64,000 bases of DNA. Source: Lachnospiraceae bacterium UBA4338. GTDB taxonomy: Bacteria; Bacillota; Clostridia; Lachnospirales; Lachnospiraceae. Each line of letters opens with the position of its first letter. Positions within the stretch are counted from its first letter, which is position 1. A program made the translations under genes and the position numbers. The DNA lies in contig DGTK01000013.1 in assembly GCA_002393735.1 (NCBI GenBank), positions 62,001 to 126,000 on the forward strand, written 5' to 3'. Of this stretch, positions 16,408 through 25,395 are shown one piece after another. The notes under the pieces were generated by a model. The model was not told the DNA's origin. It saw only the letters and a program-made list of their open reading frames with translations, and did not search any database.

Positions 16408-16771
16408 GTATTATTTGTGGCATGTCAAAAGAATCACGATCCATATTGATTGCTACAGACATATCAAGCCCGGAAGGCTTACGGTCATTGACAATTATTC
16501 GTTCCCCATATGGCATATTAAACAAGATCTCATCATATCTGATACCGTTCTCTTTAAGAAACTTCAATGTCATTTCTTTGTATTCATCAATTCTGGATGT
16601 GAAGATTATTATCTTATCCTCATCGGGAATCGTCGCAAGATATTCTTTAACACCCGGAAGCAACGTATCCTTGCCATCGATTTTGTACCCATTATGTTTT
16701 AGCAAAGTTCCGTCAAGATCAAAAACCCAGGTCTTGGAAAGAGTTGATAATATCAGTGCATCTTTGCTCAT
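16397..16771 (-). CDS. Small HAD phosphatase, EcbF/BcbF capsule type (copy 2)
   Basis: The 124-residue HAD protein has KTWVFDLDGTLLKHNGY (nucleophile and acid aspartates), IIIFTSRIDEYKE and IIVNDRKPSGLDM. DLDGT is the canonical form, whereas copy 1 has DLDGV. The family is found in capsule clusters and probably dephosphorylates a sugar-phosphate intermediate. It follows the GT-B gene 16829-18082 by 57 bases, so it is likely the active member of the glycan locus. AGGAG lies upstream of its ATG. Confidence 0.78.
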   Translation of the reverse strand: MSKDALILSTLSKTWVFDLDGTLLKHNGYKIDGKDTLLPGVKEYLATIPDEDKIIIFTSRIDEYKEMTLKFLKENGIRYDEILFNMPYGERIIVNDRKPSGLDMSVAINMDRDSFDMPQIIREL

Positions 16772-16828
16772 ACAGCCTTACTCCTATAGTGTTTTTCAAC
16801 ACACGTTGTATCCTCACATGTGACGCCT

Positions 16829-18082
16829 TTAAATAATTCCCAAAATATCAAAATCATCATCTACTTCTATATTTTCAAATCCATCAATGGAATACATGTT
16901 AATTACTTTCCACTTAGTATCACTATAATAATAATCCGGATATAATGCAATTTTTTTTGCTTTTGCGGTTCTGATTACATCACATAATCCGCTTCTTATC
17001 CCTATAAAAATCCCCGCTCTTTCTATTGCATCCTTCATTTCATTAAGTTCTGTCCTCAGTTCCTCAGTTCCGGGAAGAGGTTTTTCATCCCCTGAAACAT
17101 TGGTAAAGATCTGATAACCTTCTTCCGAATAACGGTCAATGATTTGCTTCCAACTTGTCTCAGGTAATGCCACCACGGACTTGGCGTAGGGCGAGATAAT
17201 GACCGCTTTACCTTCATGAATTCTTTCCGGACTTTCCAATTTCTTCCAATTGACCGGTTCTACCGGCTTCGTTTCAGCAGGCAGTCCGAAAACGCCGCAC
17301 TTGTATACAGTTTCCAAAGGAATACATTTTAGATACAACGCTTTGTGAAGATTAATAACATATGGCCTGTCCTGATGAGCTATATAACTATTATTGTCCT
17401 TGGTATAAATCACCGCCTGAATCGCCGCGTCCAATTCTTTCTGAGAATAAACTTCCACATCATAATCGCCAAACAATCTAACAACTTTGGCGCAAGCCTT
17501 TGATGGAACGCAGATAACACACTTATTATTCTTTCTTTTTTCAAGGAATGCCGGAAGATATGACATGCAAAAATATATATCACCCAAAGCATTAAAGGGA
17601 CAAAATATCCTATATGCACCTTTATGCCTTGATTCTATCTCTTCCAGGATGCCTTCTCCGTGTTTTTCCCTGGCTTTCATTCTCTTTATTGTATCTTCAG
17701 ACAGGGAATACTCCGCAAAAGTGTTATAATCTATAACCTTGCGAACTGTTCCTTTAAACCCCAGTTCCCTGAGTTGCTTCGCCATAGTCTCATAAAACCT
17801 TGATGCAATAAGTACTATTATATTGTCATCTTTTTTTCCACCGGAATAATCAGTGATTTGCCCGGGGTACACAACCTTAATTCCCCTGTACTTTTCTCCC
17901 TGTTTTTCCCGGCTGTTATCCAGAATCGCAACAGGCTTATATCCTTTGGATAAGAGCAGATCAACGAGTTCCAACGTGGCATTACAATGTGCAAAAAGAA
18001 ATATGCTTTTATCTTTCAGGCATATTTCTTCTTCCAATGTTTTTATGCTGTTTATCATTTCGGTATACAGTTCTTGTTCCAT
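16829..18082 (-). CDS. Rossmann-domain + GT9-like glycosyltransferase (paralogue 1)
   Basis: The 417-residue protein has two parts. Residues ~25-125 form a Rossmann-like module: IFLFAHCNATLELVDLL, then VAILDNSREKQGEKYRGIKV. Residues ~155-417 look like a GT-B glycosyltransferase related to heptosyltransferases (GT9): the glycine-rich start FNALGDIYFCMSYLPAF, a mid-protein SPYAKSV and the late motif IFIGIRSGLCDVI. Three other proteins here share these motifs. The donor is unknown; GT9 enzymes usually use ADP-heptose or a related sugar. It is downstream of the regulator gene, probably in the same transcript, and upstream of a HAD phosphatase. Confidence 0.65.
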   Translation of the reverse strand: MEQELYTEMINSIKTLEEEICLKDKSIFLFAHCNATLELVDLLLSKGYKPVAILDNSREKQGEKYRGIKVVYPGQITDYSGGKKDDNIIVLIASRFYETMAKQLRELGFKGTVRKVIDYNTFAEYSLSEDTIKRMKAREKHGEGILEEIESRHKGAYRIFCPFNALGDIYFCMSYLPAFLEKRKNNKCVICVPSKACAKVVRLFGDYDVEVYSQKELDAAIQAVIYTKDNNSYIAHQDRPYVINLHKALYLKCIPLETVYKCGVFGLPAETKPVEPVNWKKLESPERIHEGKAVIISPYAKSVVALPETSWKQIIDRYSEEGYQIFTNVSGDEKPLPGTEELRTELNEMKDAIERAGIFIGIRSGLCDVIRTAKAKKIALYPDYYYSDTKWKVINMYSIDGFENIEVDDDFDILGII

Positions 18083-18144
18083 AATCTTGACATTTATTGT
18101 TTTGTCAGCAAACCTTAAGAGTATTTCTAATCGTTAAATAATAT

Positions 18145-19176
18145 CTACAATTTGGTATTCAAAACATGACCTATCATCTTTTTGACATTATCATTATCGT
18201 TTACAACGGTCAACTTGATATTAGGATGTGATTTGCCAAATACAATAAATAATTCATGCGCAAATCCCTGCCCCATTTCCGATACACCGGTAAAATCAAG
18301 TTCCACTTCTTTGAAGTTCTCCAGTCTTCTTACGAGGCGTTTAGCTTGAGATCTGGATACGGGATAATCATCAAACATATTTTTTATCGGAATAACAGTC
18401 TTATAAAATCCTTCATCAACACTTGCATATTGATCGAATATATCTTTAAGTTTTCTGGTACTGTAGTTTGACAATTTCATGTAAATTATGGTTCCCGGCT
18501 GAGTATCATCATAAGCTATATTCGTCAACAAATCGGTCAAACCGACATTCCACTCATCATATTTATTGCGTGTAAAAACTTTTCCGTCTGAAAATGCTGC
18601 AAACACGTCAACTGCTTTCGAAGAAAAAAATATACCTTCCCCTGAATGATTCTTCATATCTGTAGTCAATTTGCCCTTAAATAACTCTTCTATAGCATCT
18701 TCTATAGTACTCATACGATAATAATTCTTTATCTTATTAAAAATACCCACTCCATTATCTATCAGGCAAAAAGACTTGCTCATATACGTTTGTCTCACGA
18801 TAATACTGAATTTATCTGACGAAGAATGGTCAATTATATTGTTAATCATCTCCGATAAACAATATGTCCAAATTCGACGTATGTTATCCGGACAATCAGA
18901 AATAAACTTATCTAAAACATCGCTGACAATATCCATTTCATCGCCAACTTGGCTTGTTATATAATCAAGTTTCTCAATCTTTTCATTAAGATAATAAGAG
19001 TGCCCGATTCTATAAAGAATACCTTCTTTGTTCATTTCCTTTATATATCGATACACACTTGTAGATGTCATGTCAAAAGCATTAGTTGTCTTAGAAACAA
19101 CATTATTATTGCCTTCTTCAATCTGTTCAAGGATATAATGTTTTACAGCATCTCGTTTATTCTTAGTAAAACTCAT
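18145..19176 (-). CDS. Regulator with winged helix, GHKL ATPase and DUF4325/STAS-like domains
   Basis: I choose the ATG at 19176 (AGGAG five bases upstream) over the TTG at 19197, giving 343 residues. Residues ~1-60 form a helix-turn-helix of winged type (TTNAFDMTSTSVYRYIKEMN). Residues ~90-230 carry GHKL ATPase boxes: N box SEMINNIIDHS, G1 DNGVGI and G2 SGEGIFFSSKAVD. The C terminus (~265-343) resembles the STAS-like DUF4325: LDFTGVSEMGQGFAHELF. The architecture resembles anti-sigma-factor kinase plus anti-anti-sigma fold in one chain with a DNA-binding domain. Known members are predicted transcription regulators. Three operator-like repeats stand in front of it, so autoregulation is likely. 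Confidence 0.8.
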   Translation of the reverse strand: MSFTKNKRDAVKHYILEQIEEGNNNVVSKTTNAFDMTSTSVYRYIKEMNKEGILYRIGHSYYLNEKIEKLDYITSQVGDEMDIVSDVLDKFISDCPDNIRRIWTYCLSEMINNIIDHSSSDKFSIIVRQTYMSKSFCLIDNGVGIFNKIKNYYRMSTIEDAIEELFKGKLTTDMKNHSGEGIFFSSKAVDVFAAFSDGKVFTRNKYDEWNVGLTDLLTNIAYDDTQPGTIIYMKLSNYSTRKLKDIFDQYASVDEGFYKTVIPIKNMFDDYPVSRSQAKRLVRRLENFKEVELDFTGVSEMGQGFAHELFIVFGKSHPNIKLTVVNDNDNVKKMIGHVLNTKL

Positions 19177-19189
19177 ATAACTCCTATAG

Positions 19190-19255
19190 AAAAACAACTA
19201 TAATACATACATCAAGAGAATTATAGTTGTTTATTTTTGATTTATAGTTGTTTTT
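19190..19255 (-). promoter_or_regulatory. Triple TTATAGTTGT operator-like sites upstream of the HTH-ATPase-STAS regulator
   Basis: Three copies of one motif precede the regulator. On the + strand they are AAAACAACTATAA at 19191-19203 (inverted), TTATAGTTGTTTA at 19221-19233 and TTATAGTTGTTTT at 19242-19254. The first and third form an exact inverted repeat. The second and third are direct and 21 bases apart, two helical turns. The sites cover the most likely promoter position (TATAAT on the minus strand lies inside the middle site) and reach to just upstream of the Shine-Dalgarno. The rest of 19256-19411 holds no gene. Confidence 0.65.
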
Positions 19256-19411
19256 ATTGTATCATTAAATGTTTAAATTTACAATGACTTTTCATGTTTA
19301 TTTTATTATACACATTCAAAACATCGTGGCTGAATTTTCTGAATATGAAATGAAGTGGGAACGAGTCTATTTCCCGGTAACATTGCCATTACATCAACCT
19401 TTTTCCCTTTA

Positions 19412-20515
19412 TTAATTATAACTTTGAATATGTTCAACAAAATGACGCAATGTCCTATTCTCCGTTTCAAAATAAATGTCATTGTTCACGTCAAATCTTT
19501 CTTCCTCGCATTTTTTCATTATGCCTGCATAATCATCATTACCACATGCGACGCTCTGTAATCCTATATTGTCTCCCATAAATAAGATTCCATTTCCTCC
19601 TCTTGGATAAAATGTAATCATCTTATCATTCACATGATACCCAACAAACATAGATGTTCCGTTGATTCTTTCGAAGTTTTTGGGATAATTTTCTCCTAAA
19701 TTGTGCCACTCTGATTTTGAAAAATCATATTCCCAAATACAGTCCTCCATCCCCGGCACTAATAAAACCGAATCATCTTTTTTTATTAAAAAACTATATG
19801 GAAGTTCCTTCACCCCCTTTATTGGGAGTAGATACCGATTAAAATGTCTATCATGTAATGAAATTTCCACAAATCCATATAATCCCAACTCCGTAGCATA
19901 TATTTTCCCGTTATCAAAACATATATTTCTTATGCAAAGGTCATCATCAAATTCAAAGCTTTGGACGTTACCAGATATCACATTGTATTCAACAACAATA
20001 TTTCTCCCCCACACAGATAAAAGTATCTCATTCTGCCCTATAAGTGCCGACGAGTAAACATCAAATCCAACCCCCTTATCAGAACCTAATTTATCAGTTA
20101 TATTCTTGTTAATATCTACTCTGCTTATAAATCTTTTGTTTCTTAAATCAAATTCCATAAATGGAAAAATATTATTTGTAGGAATCAGTATCAATCTATC
20201 ATTAAATAAATAACAATTAGAAAAAGAAAGAACTTCATCTTCTTTAAAAACATAACAATTAATATCTTTCGTTTTCAAATTATATTCTCCAATTCCTTTT
20301 CCTTTATAAGGAACAAAATAGATACTATCATCAAAAAAAACAATCCTTCTGTGGAGAGTTTTGCTTAACATTTTTTCTTTTGGAAAACTACCAAGTAACT
20401 CTGATTTTCTCGCTTTGATATTATATCTAAATAATCCATTAAACTCCAAAGATGAGAAATATAAATCATCACCATTCTTATATGCATCATAGAACTGTAA
20501 TTCAACATTCTTCAT
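19412..20515 (-). CDS. Predicted beta-propeller-like protein of the glycan locus
   Basis: The 367-residue protein is built of repeated short strands with a kelch/YncE-like look: GDDLYFSSLEFNGLFRYNI, RRIVFFDDSIYFVPYKG, GKIYATELGLYGFVEIS, SVLLVPGMEDCIWEYDF. Each repeat has hydrophobic strands followed by a polar loop and Tyr/Asp. There is no signal peptide or membrane helix, so it should be cytoplasmic. The family is unknown to me. It follows the pyruvyltransferase fusion by only 5 bases, so it is almost surely in the same operon. A role in recognising a glycan or an enzyme partner is possible but not shown. Confidence 0.6.
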   Translation of the reverse strand: MKNVELQFYDAYKNGDDLYFSSLEFNGLFRYNIKARKSELLGSFPKEKMLSKTLHRRIVFFDDSIYFVPYKGKGIGEYNLKTKDINCYVFKEDEVLSFSNCYLFNDRLILIPTNNIFPFMEFDLRNKRFISRVDINKNITDKLGSDKGVGFDVYSSALIGQNEILLSVWGRNIVVEYNVISGNVQSFEFDDDLCIRNICFDNGKIYATELGLYGFVEISLHDRHFNRYLLPIKGVKELPYSFLIKKDDSVLLVPGMEDCIWEYDFSKSEWHNLGENYPKNFERINGTSMFVGYHVNDKMITFYPRGGNGILFMGDNIGLQSVACGNDDYAGIMKKCEEERFDVNNDIYFETENRTLRHFVEHIQSYN

Positions 20516-20520
20516 AATTT

Positions 20521-23400
20521 CTACCTCATGTCATCAAAAAACAGAGCATTTTCAAGCCATTTTTGTGATCGAATTTTCTCTTTGGTTTTAGCCTTGTTGA
20601 TTTTTTCATAATCTACCTTTAGCTCCGAAACATCATCAACTGAAATATCTGCAGGATCATCAATTACATATTCCGATATCATCAATCTATCGCACAGTGT
20701 ATCAAACCTGGTTTCTCCCCTGTTCTTATTTTTGAACGCAATAAAGTCTTTCTCAAAAATCAGCGCAAAACAAGTTCCATGATATGAATCGGTAATTACA
20801 AAATCAGAATTCATCATATCTTCAAGCCATACATTTATTGATGTATATCTCCCTTTCATATAATCGTCCAACGCATCCCCACGCATTACAACCTTCAAGC
20901 CCTTCTTTTTTGCAACATCATCTACGAATTTTATTTTTTTATTGTCTGGATTTATTATATATGCAAAAAGATAAGCTTCTGCCTGCTTACCATGTTCATC
21001 TGTTTTACGCGCTATCTTCTCATAATCTTCTTTCTCGCATAAAAACACTGGATCAAGCACTGTTTCGGTTTTTATGCAAAAATAATATTCCATAAGTTTA
21101 TTGGCAGAATCCTCTCTAACTGAAACAGCATCATATCTATTTAATCCCTCTGACAATTGCGTCAATTGCCCCGCCGTATAATCAACATGTTCATAGCCAA
21201 AAGAGAGTGCATATCCTATTCTCCTCTTATCCTCATATGTCCACCTAAGGCCAATTGTATTTCCAAATGCATCATACAAATTCGGGTGCAATAATTGATC
21301 TGATCCATGTAAAAAAGTTTTGCATTTTTTGTTATACTTCTCCATATCCAAAAGGGAGACGGCTGGTTCAGCTATCTCAAAATTCCTATATGGCTGAACA
21401 TCAAAAAGAGTTGAATAACCATATGGTTTTGTATATGATAACTCTGGCCATTCGATCATTAAAACTGTTAAGCCTAACCGAATTAGAGTTTTATATAGGG
21501 CATAATAGGTCAATTGTGATCCGTAATTTGGATAACTCCAATTTCCAACCAAACCGACATCATAAACATTTTCTATTATCTGTCCTGCCATTTCATTAAA
21601 CGATAATCTATCGCTCTCATAAACAAATCGTTCTCTTAGGTGTGATGCTTTATATCTTCGATTAATTCTATTATCGGAAAGCCATTCTATATCCGCAGGA
21701 ATCAATCTAAGTTTTCCCTTCACTTTATTTAGTAGTTTTTCACCTTTTTCTGTGTTTACTAAGAGACAATTCGCCCCTTTTCCATCGTCAACGCCATCTG
21801 GAAGGTACCTCCTGATATTCCAGAAGTCTCCAATCGTCAGATCTGATATTCTTTCCTTGCTTGCATATTCACAATACTCGCATCTAAGTGGTTTTATAAT
21901 ATTATTATGATATAGTCTTAAGTAGGGGTCTCCATTACATTTCCTATATTCGCAATATTTAGTTTTGACTCGTAATGAGTCGCATCGCCATCCTCCTATT
22001 GACTTATCTCTGAACACTATGTCGTCTATGTTATCTTTATCATAATTTGAGTTTAAATAGTTTTCCCAAAGTGTCTGCGAAGGAAGTGTTCCACATAACA
22101 AATCAATCGAGAAAAAATCTGACCAATAGTCATTTGCATTTATTTTAACATACTTTTTTACCGCCATCACTTGACACGGAGTGCCTACGAACATAACCTT
22201 ATTATGTTTTTTAAGTTTATCTACAATTTTTTTATAAACATCATCCATAGTGCTGCGGACATATTTTGAACCACGCATCTTCTTCACTTGGGTCATGTCA
22301 TCTGTTAAAATATGTTTCGGCATCCAATCGTCTCCCCAAATCACACCGCATACATATCCTCCATCCTGCACAAATTTCTCAGCAAGTGCGTAAAAAAAAC
22401 CACCACTTGATGAATCCATTCTTACAGAATCATCGCATATAACACATTTACATTTCTGCTCGTACGGGACAGAAATATATCTCTCTGTTTTTTCCTGACA
22501 AATTTTTATGCATTTTCCACAATTTATACATTTAGACAAATCTATTTTAGGATTACAATCACCTCTCTTATTATCTTCGATGATTATTGCGTTTACAGGG
22601 CATATTTCCTTGCATAATGCGCATCCGGTGCAACATTTATTCTGTTGGAAACTTATCATATTTACTGGCGACAATACCAGTAAAAGATTGTCAAACTCAA
22701 AATCATCAATATTTCTACAGTAACCTGAATATTCTGTAATGAAATATCCATTGTCACTTATAATATCATTTATCTTAAATTGCTCAAAGTATTCCCCTCT
22801 TATTGCTAAAGCAACCTTGCGACCGTCATATTTATTTAAAATACCTTTTATAGTCTCAATAATTCCTATTGAATAATTCAAATTCATAATAATCACAGCA
22901 CCATAGGGGCTTTGCTCAGAATCATTAATCCATTCACAGTTCTTAGGCATAAGAGAAATTCGTTTATTAGGGACAACCCTTATTCTTTCTTCTGATTGTA
23001 TCAGTCTATATAATTCTGAAAATTTTTGATTTACATTCGCTTTTAGCCTTTTTTCTCCTACTAGTATTTCACGCATATCATCAATCATCTGATCATTGAC
23101 ACTACAGAAATCACTAATTCCTGCCATTTTTAATACTTTGCAAACACTGTCCTGCTTATACGGAAGAAGTGAAATTATGATGACATAATCACCACTTACT
23201 TTTTCTTTTGAAAAATTCTTTTTTGGAATCTCTTCATACATTTCACCATCATATGCTCCGGATGTAACAAAAAAAGAGACCACAGGCTTTCCCAATTTGC
23301 ACAAAGTCTTTTTCACCAATCTGCCCACTATTCCTGCGCCGTAAATATATATTTCTTTTCCGTCAATCATATTTAGAAGTTCTTGCAATTCTTTTCCCAT
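20521..23400 (-). CDS. Fusion: Rossmann module + F420 dehydrogenase-beta-like Fe-S domain + polysaccharide pyruvyltransferase
   Basis: The ATG at 23400 (GGTGAT upstream) gives 959 residues. Residues ~15-110: Rossmann-like module with IYIYGAGIVGRLVKKTL. Residues ~240-600: two 4Fe-4S motifs, CCTGCALCKEICP and CINCGKCIKICQ, then an FrhB-like region (SSGGFFYALAEKF, MRGSKYVRSTMDD, KVMFVGTPCQVMAVKKYV, CEYCEYASKERISDLTIGDF). Residues ~630-959: pyruvyltransferase (CsaB-like) with LVGNWSYPNYGSQLTYYALY, FLHGSDQLL, SFGYEHVDYT and VITDSYHGTCFALIF. Pyruvyltransferases add ketal pyruvate to glycans. FrhB-like partners next to them are common in capsule clusters but their reaction is unresolved. Finding all three modules in one chain is noteworthy. 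Confidence 0.82.
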   Translation of the reverse strand: MGKELQELLNMIDGKEIYIYGAGIVGRLVKKTLCKLGKPVVSFFVTSGAYDGEMYEEIPKKNFSKEKVSGDYVIIISLLPYKQDSVCKVLKMAGISDFCSVNDQMIDDMREILVGEKRLKANVNQKFSELYRLIQSEERIRVVPNKRISLMPKNCEWINDSEQSPYGAVIIMNLNYSIGIIETIKGILNKYDGRKVALAIRGEYFEQFKINDIISDNGYFITEYSGYCRNIDDFEFDNLLLVLSPVNMISFQQNKCCTGCALCKEICPVNAIIIEDNKRGDCNPKIDLSKCINCGKCIKICQEKTERYISVPYEQKCKCVICDDSVRMDSSSGGFFYALAEKFVQDGGYVCGVIWGDDWMPKHILTDDMTQVKKMRGSKYVRSTMDDVYKKIVDKLKKHNKVMFVGTPCQVMAVKKYVKINANDYWSDFFSIDLLCGTLPSQTLWENYLNSNYDKDNIDDIVFRDKSIGGWRCDSLRVKTKYCEYRKCNGDPYLRLYHNNIIKPLRCEYCEYASKERISDLTIGDFWNIRRYLPDGVDDGKGANCLLVNTEKGEKLLNKVKGKLRLIPADIEWLSDNRINRRYKASHLRERFVYESDRLSFNEMAGQIIENVYDVGLVGNWSYPNYGSQLTYYALYKTLIRLGLTVLMIEWPELSYTKPYGYSTLFDVQPYRNFEIAEPAVSLLDMEKYNKKCKTFLHGSDQLLHPNLYDAFGNTIGLRWTYEDKRRIGYALSFGYEHVDYTAGQLTQLSEGLNRYDAVSVREDSANKLMEYYFCIKTETVLDPVFLCEKEDYEKIARKTDEHGKQAEAYLFAYIINPDNKKIKFVDDVAKKKGLKVVMRGDALDDYMKGRYTSINVWLEDMMNSDFVITDSYHGTCFALIFEKDFIAFKNKNRGETRFDTLCDRLMISEYVIDDPADISVDDVSELKVDYEKINKAKTKEKIRSQKWLENALFFDDMR

Positions 23401-23401
23401 A

Positions 23402-23887
23402 TCAATCACCAAAATACAGAATTTCATCTATGTCAATCACCGGAATTGTATTTCCATTCTTTTCAAGCTTATCATGTATATCTTCCATAAATCCGACAGA
23501 TGTCACTATAATCGCGTCTACCTTAATATCTATATCCTTAATATACTCTGGAGTAATGGTGGGTATTATATTATCATTATCACACCTATAACTGTTCAAA
23601 AAATATCCAATAGTTACGTTGGCCTCTATTTCATCTCTTAAAAGATTAAACACTCTTCCTGATCCATAAACTGCAATTTTTTTAATATGTTTTGCTTCAA
23701 AATAATCCTTGAATCCACATTCTCCTTTGGCATAAAGAGTAAAAAGGAAATCCAATAATTCCATTTTAATATTATTATCTTTACTTTTCGCATTGATTTC
23801 TTTATAAAAGAACCAACTTCGTCTTAGCAAAAATATCAGTGTTACAAACATAAATACAATAATCAATGCAATAACAATATATTTCAT
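23402..23887 (-). CDS. Membrane-anchored Rossmann-like module protein
   Basis: I take the ATG at 23887, with AAGGAAAGTAGG upstream, over a TTG nine codons earlier. The 161-residue product has one N-terminal membrane helix (VIALIIVFMFVTLIFLL), a short linker and a Rossmann-like module, KIAVYGSGRVFNLLRDEI then TIGYFLNS and VDAIIVTSVGFMEDIHDKL. The module is the same type found fused to the GT genes of this locus. Only a single base separates its stop from the next gene. It may tether or sense a nucleotide or sugar; this is inference. Confidence 0.6.
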   Translation of the reverse strand: MKYIVIALIIVFMFVTLIFLLRRSWFFYKEINAKSKDNNIKMELLDFLFTLYAKGECGFKDYFEAKHIKKIAVYGSGRVFNLLRDEIEANVTIGYFLNSYRCDNDNIIPTITPEYIKDIDIKVDAIIVTSVGFMEDIHDKLEKNGNTIPVIDIDEILYFGD

Positions 23888-24039
23888 CCTACTTTCCTTC
23901 TTAGCAACAAGCAATGTAAAAACTATACAATCCCACTTAAACCATCCGTTATCTTTTCCACATGGGAAAATGTTATCAGTTAATTTTCTTCCTTAGACAA
24001 CTTGCTTATACCATTTCAATTTAATTAATAGCCTTAGCA

Positions 24040-25392
24040 TTATATACTTCTCCTTTGAATTTCCAATGCATCATGAGCTGAAATAGGTGGAGAACATATG
24101 ATACTCCCACCATCTATTCCTAACTCAACAAGTTGCTCACATACTTCCTCATAACTATTTTGAATACTAATCAAAAACAATCCTTTACTGTATTTTTCTG
24201 CCACTTCATTCGGAGATAAGATTGGAATTCCGTTATCTAAACCATGTTTACTTCGGTTGTTATCACATAATGCAACTACATTAAAGTTATTATCTATTAG
24301 TAACGCCGCAAGATTCCTTCCTCTCTCTCCGGCGCCAAATATAATTAAATCTCTTCCATCGCAAAATTCAAAAAACAGCCTCATCTTTTTTTTATCCAAA
24401 TAGCGAAGAGCTCTTATATATCCTATAAGCAGATTAACATCTTCACACATAAGTTGCATTGTTTTCACATTTCGGAATTCTTCGTAATTCGATATTTCTT
24501 GATATCCCAAATCTCTATATAGTTCTTTTACATTTCCTTGGAAAAGCTCTAACTTTTTTCCCGGTTTCCAATTCGGATTATCCAAAGCTCTATATAACGA
24601 GCCAATGAAATCCCCAAACAATTTATCTATAACAAGCTTTTTTTCGTATTGAGATAAACGTGGTATTGATGAAAGGATTTTTTGAACATATTCATATTCA
24701 TCGCAAACATTTCCTGTAGTATCTTTAGCATAAATTGAACTAGATTCATTATCCTGGCGATAATAATATGATATACCCTTCATATAGCGGAAATTACGAG
24801 ACTTTAGAAAACATGATATAACAAAACTAATGTCTTGAAATGCTGCTCCCCTTGTCTCATTGAACCTAATTTTCTCATTATTAAGAAAACTCCTTCTATA
24901 AATACCATTCCATAAATTTAGATCTCTATATATCAAATACGGAAATTCTCTAATGTTCATTTGTTCATCATATTTATCAGATAAAAAAGAGGGCAAAATA
25001 TTATGGTATAAATATATTGGTTTATCATTAAAAAAAGCAAAATCAGACTTTATCCAATCTGCACCACATTCTTTTGCTGTCAAATACATTTTTTCATACA
25101 TTTGACTATCAATATAATCATCCGATTCAACTATTGCTATGAATTCACCTGACGCAATATCGATTCCTCGGTTACACTGATACCCATAGCTTTTCTCACT
25201 AACAAAATTTGGTTTGATACGTTCGTCTTTGGTTGCATACCTTTCTATAAGTTCTTTTGTTCCATCAGTGGATCCAGCATCTACTGGTATGACTTCGATA
25301 TTACTCATATCTAATGACAAAATGCTCTCAATACACTTTTCATAGTACTTAACCGAATTTAACGATGGAATAATAAACGATATTGCTTTCAT
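24040..25392 (-). CDS. GT2 family glycosyltransferase with C-terminal Rossmann-like module
   Basis: Residues ~1-330 are a GT-A fold family 2 enzyme: ISFIIPSLNSVKYYEKCIES, PVDAGSTDGTKELIE, the metal site ESDDYID and RDLNLWNGIYRRSFL with AAFQDISF downstream. Residues ~345-440 are the Rossmann-like module, DLIIFGAGERGRNLAALL followed by VALCDNNRSKHGLDNGIPIL. Here the module is C-terminal, the reverse of the GT9-like proteins. The start has AGGAGAATTAGGCT. It follows the GT8 gene by three bases. Confidence 0.82.
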   Translation of the reverse strand: MKAISFIIPSLNSVKYYEKCIESILSLDMSNIEVIPVDAGSTDGTKELIERYATKDERIKPNFVSEKSYGYQCNRGIDIASGEFIAIVESDDYIDSQMYEKMYLTAKECGADWIKSDFAFFNDKPIYLYHNILPSFLSDKYDEQMNIREFPYLIYRDLNLWNGIYRRSFLNNEKIRFNETRGAAFQDISFVISCFLKSRNFRYMKGISYYYRQDNESSSIYAKDTTGNVCDEYEYVQKILSSIPRLSQYEKKLVIDKLFGDFIGSLYRALDNPNWKPGKKLELFQGNVKELYRDLGYQEISNYEEFRNVKTMQLMCEDVNLLIGYIRALRYLDKKKMRLFFEFCDGRDLIIFGAGERGRNLAALLIDNNFNVVALCDNNRSKHGLDNGIPILSPNEVAEKYSKGLFLISIQNSYEEVCEQLVELGIDGGSIICSPPISAHDALEIQRRSI

Positions 25393-25395
25393 AGC

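Noticed and set aside
13533..16800. Complete integrative element at tRNA-Ser
   Set aside because: There is no integrase, no obvious duplicated tRNA 3' end as an att site, and the repeats found are of the HAD gene and its 3' flank instead.
24040..25392. NAD-dependent dehydrogenase activity of the GT2 protein
   Set aside because: The glycine-rich segment is in the C-terminal accessory module shared with other locus proteins. No catalytic dehydrogenase residues were seen.
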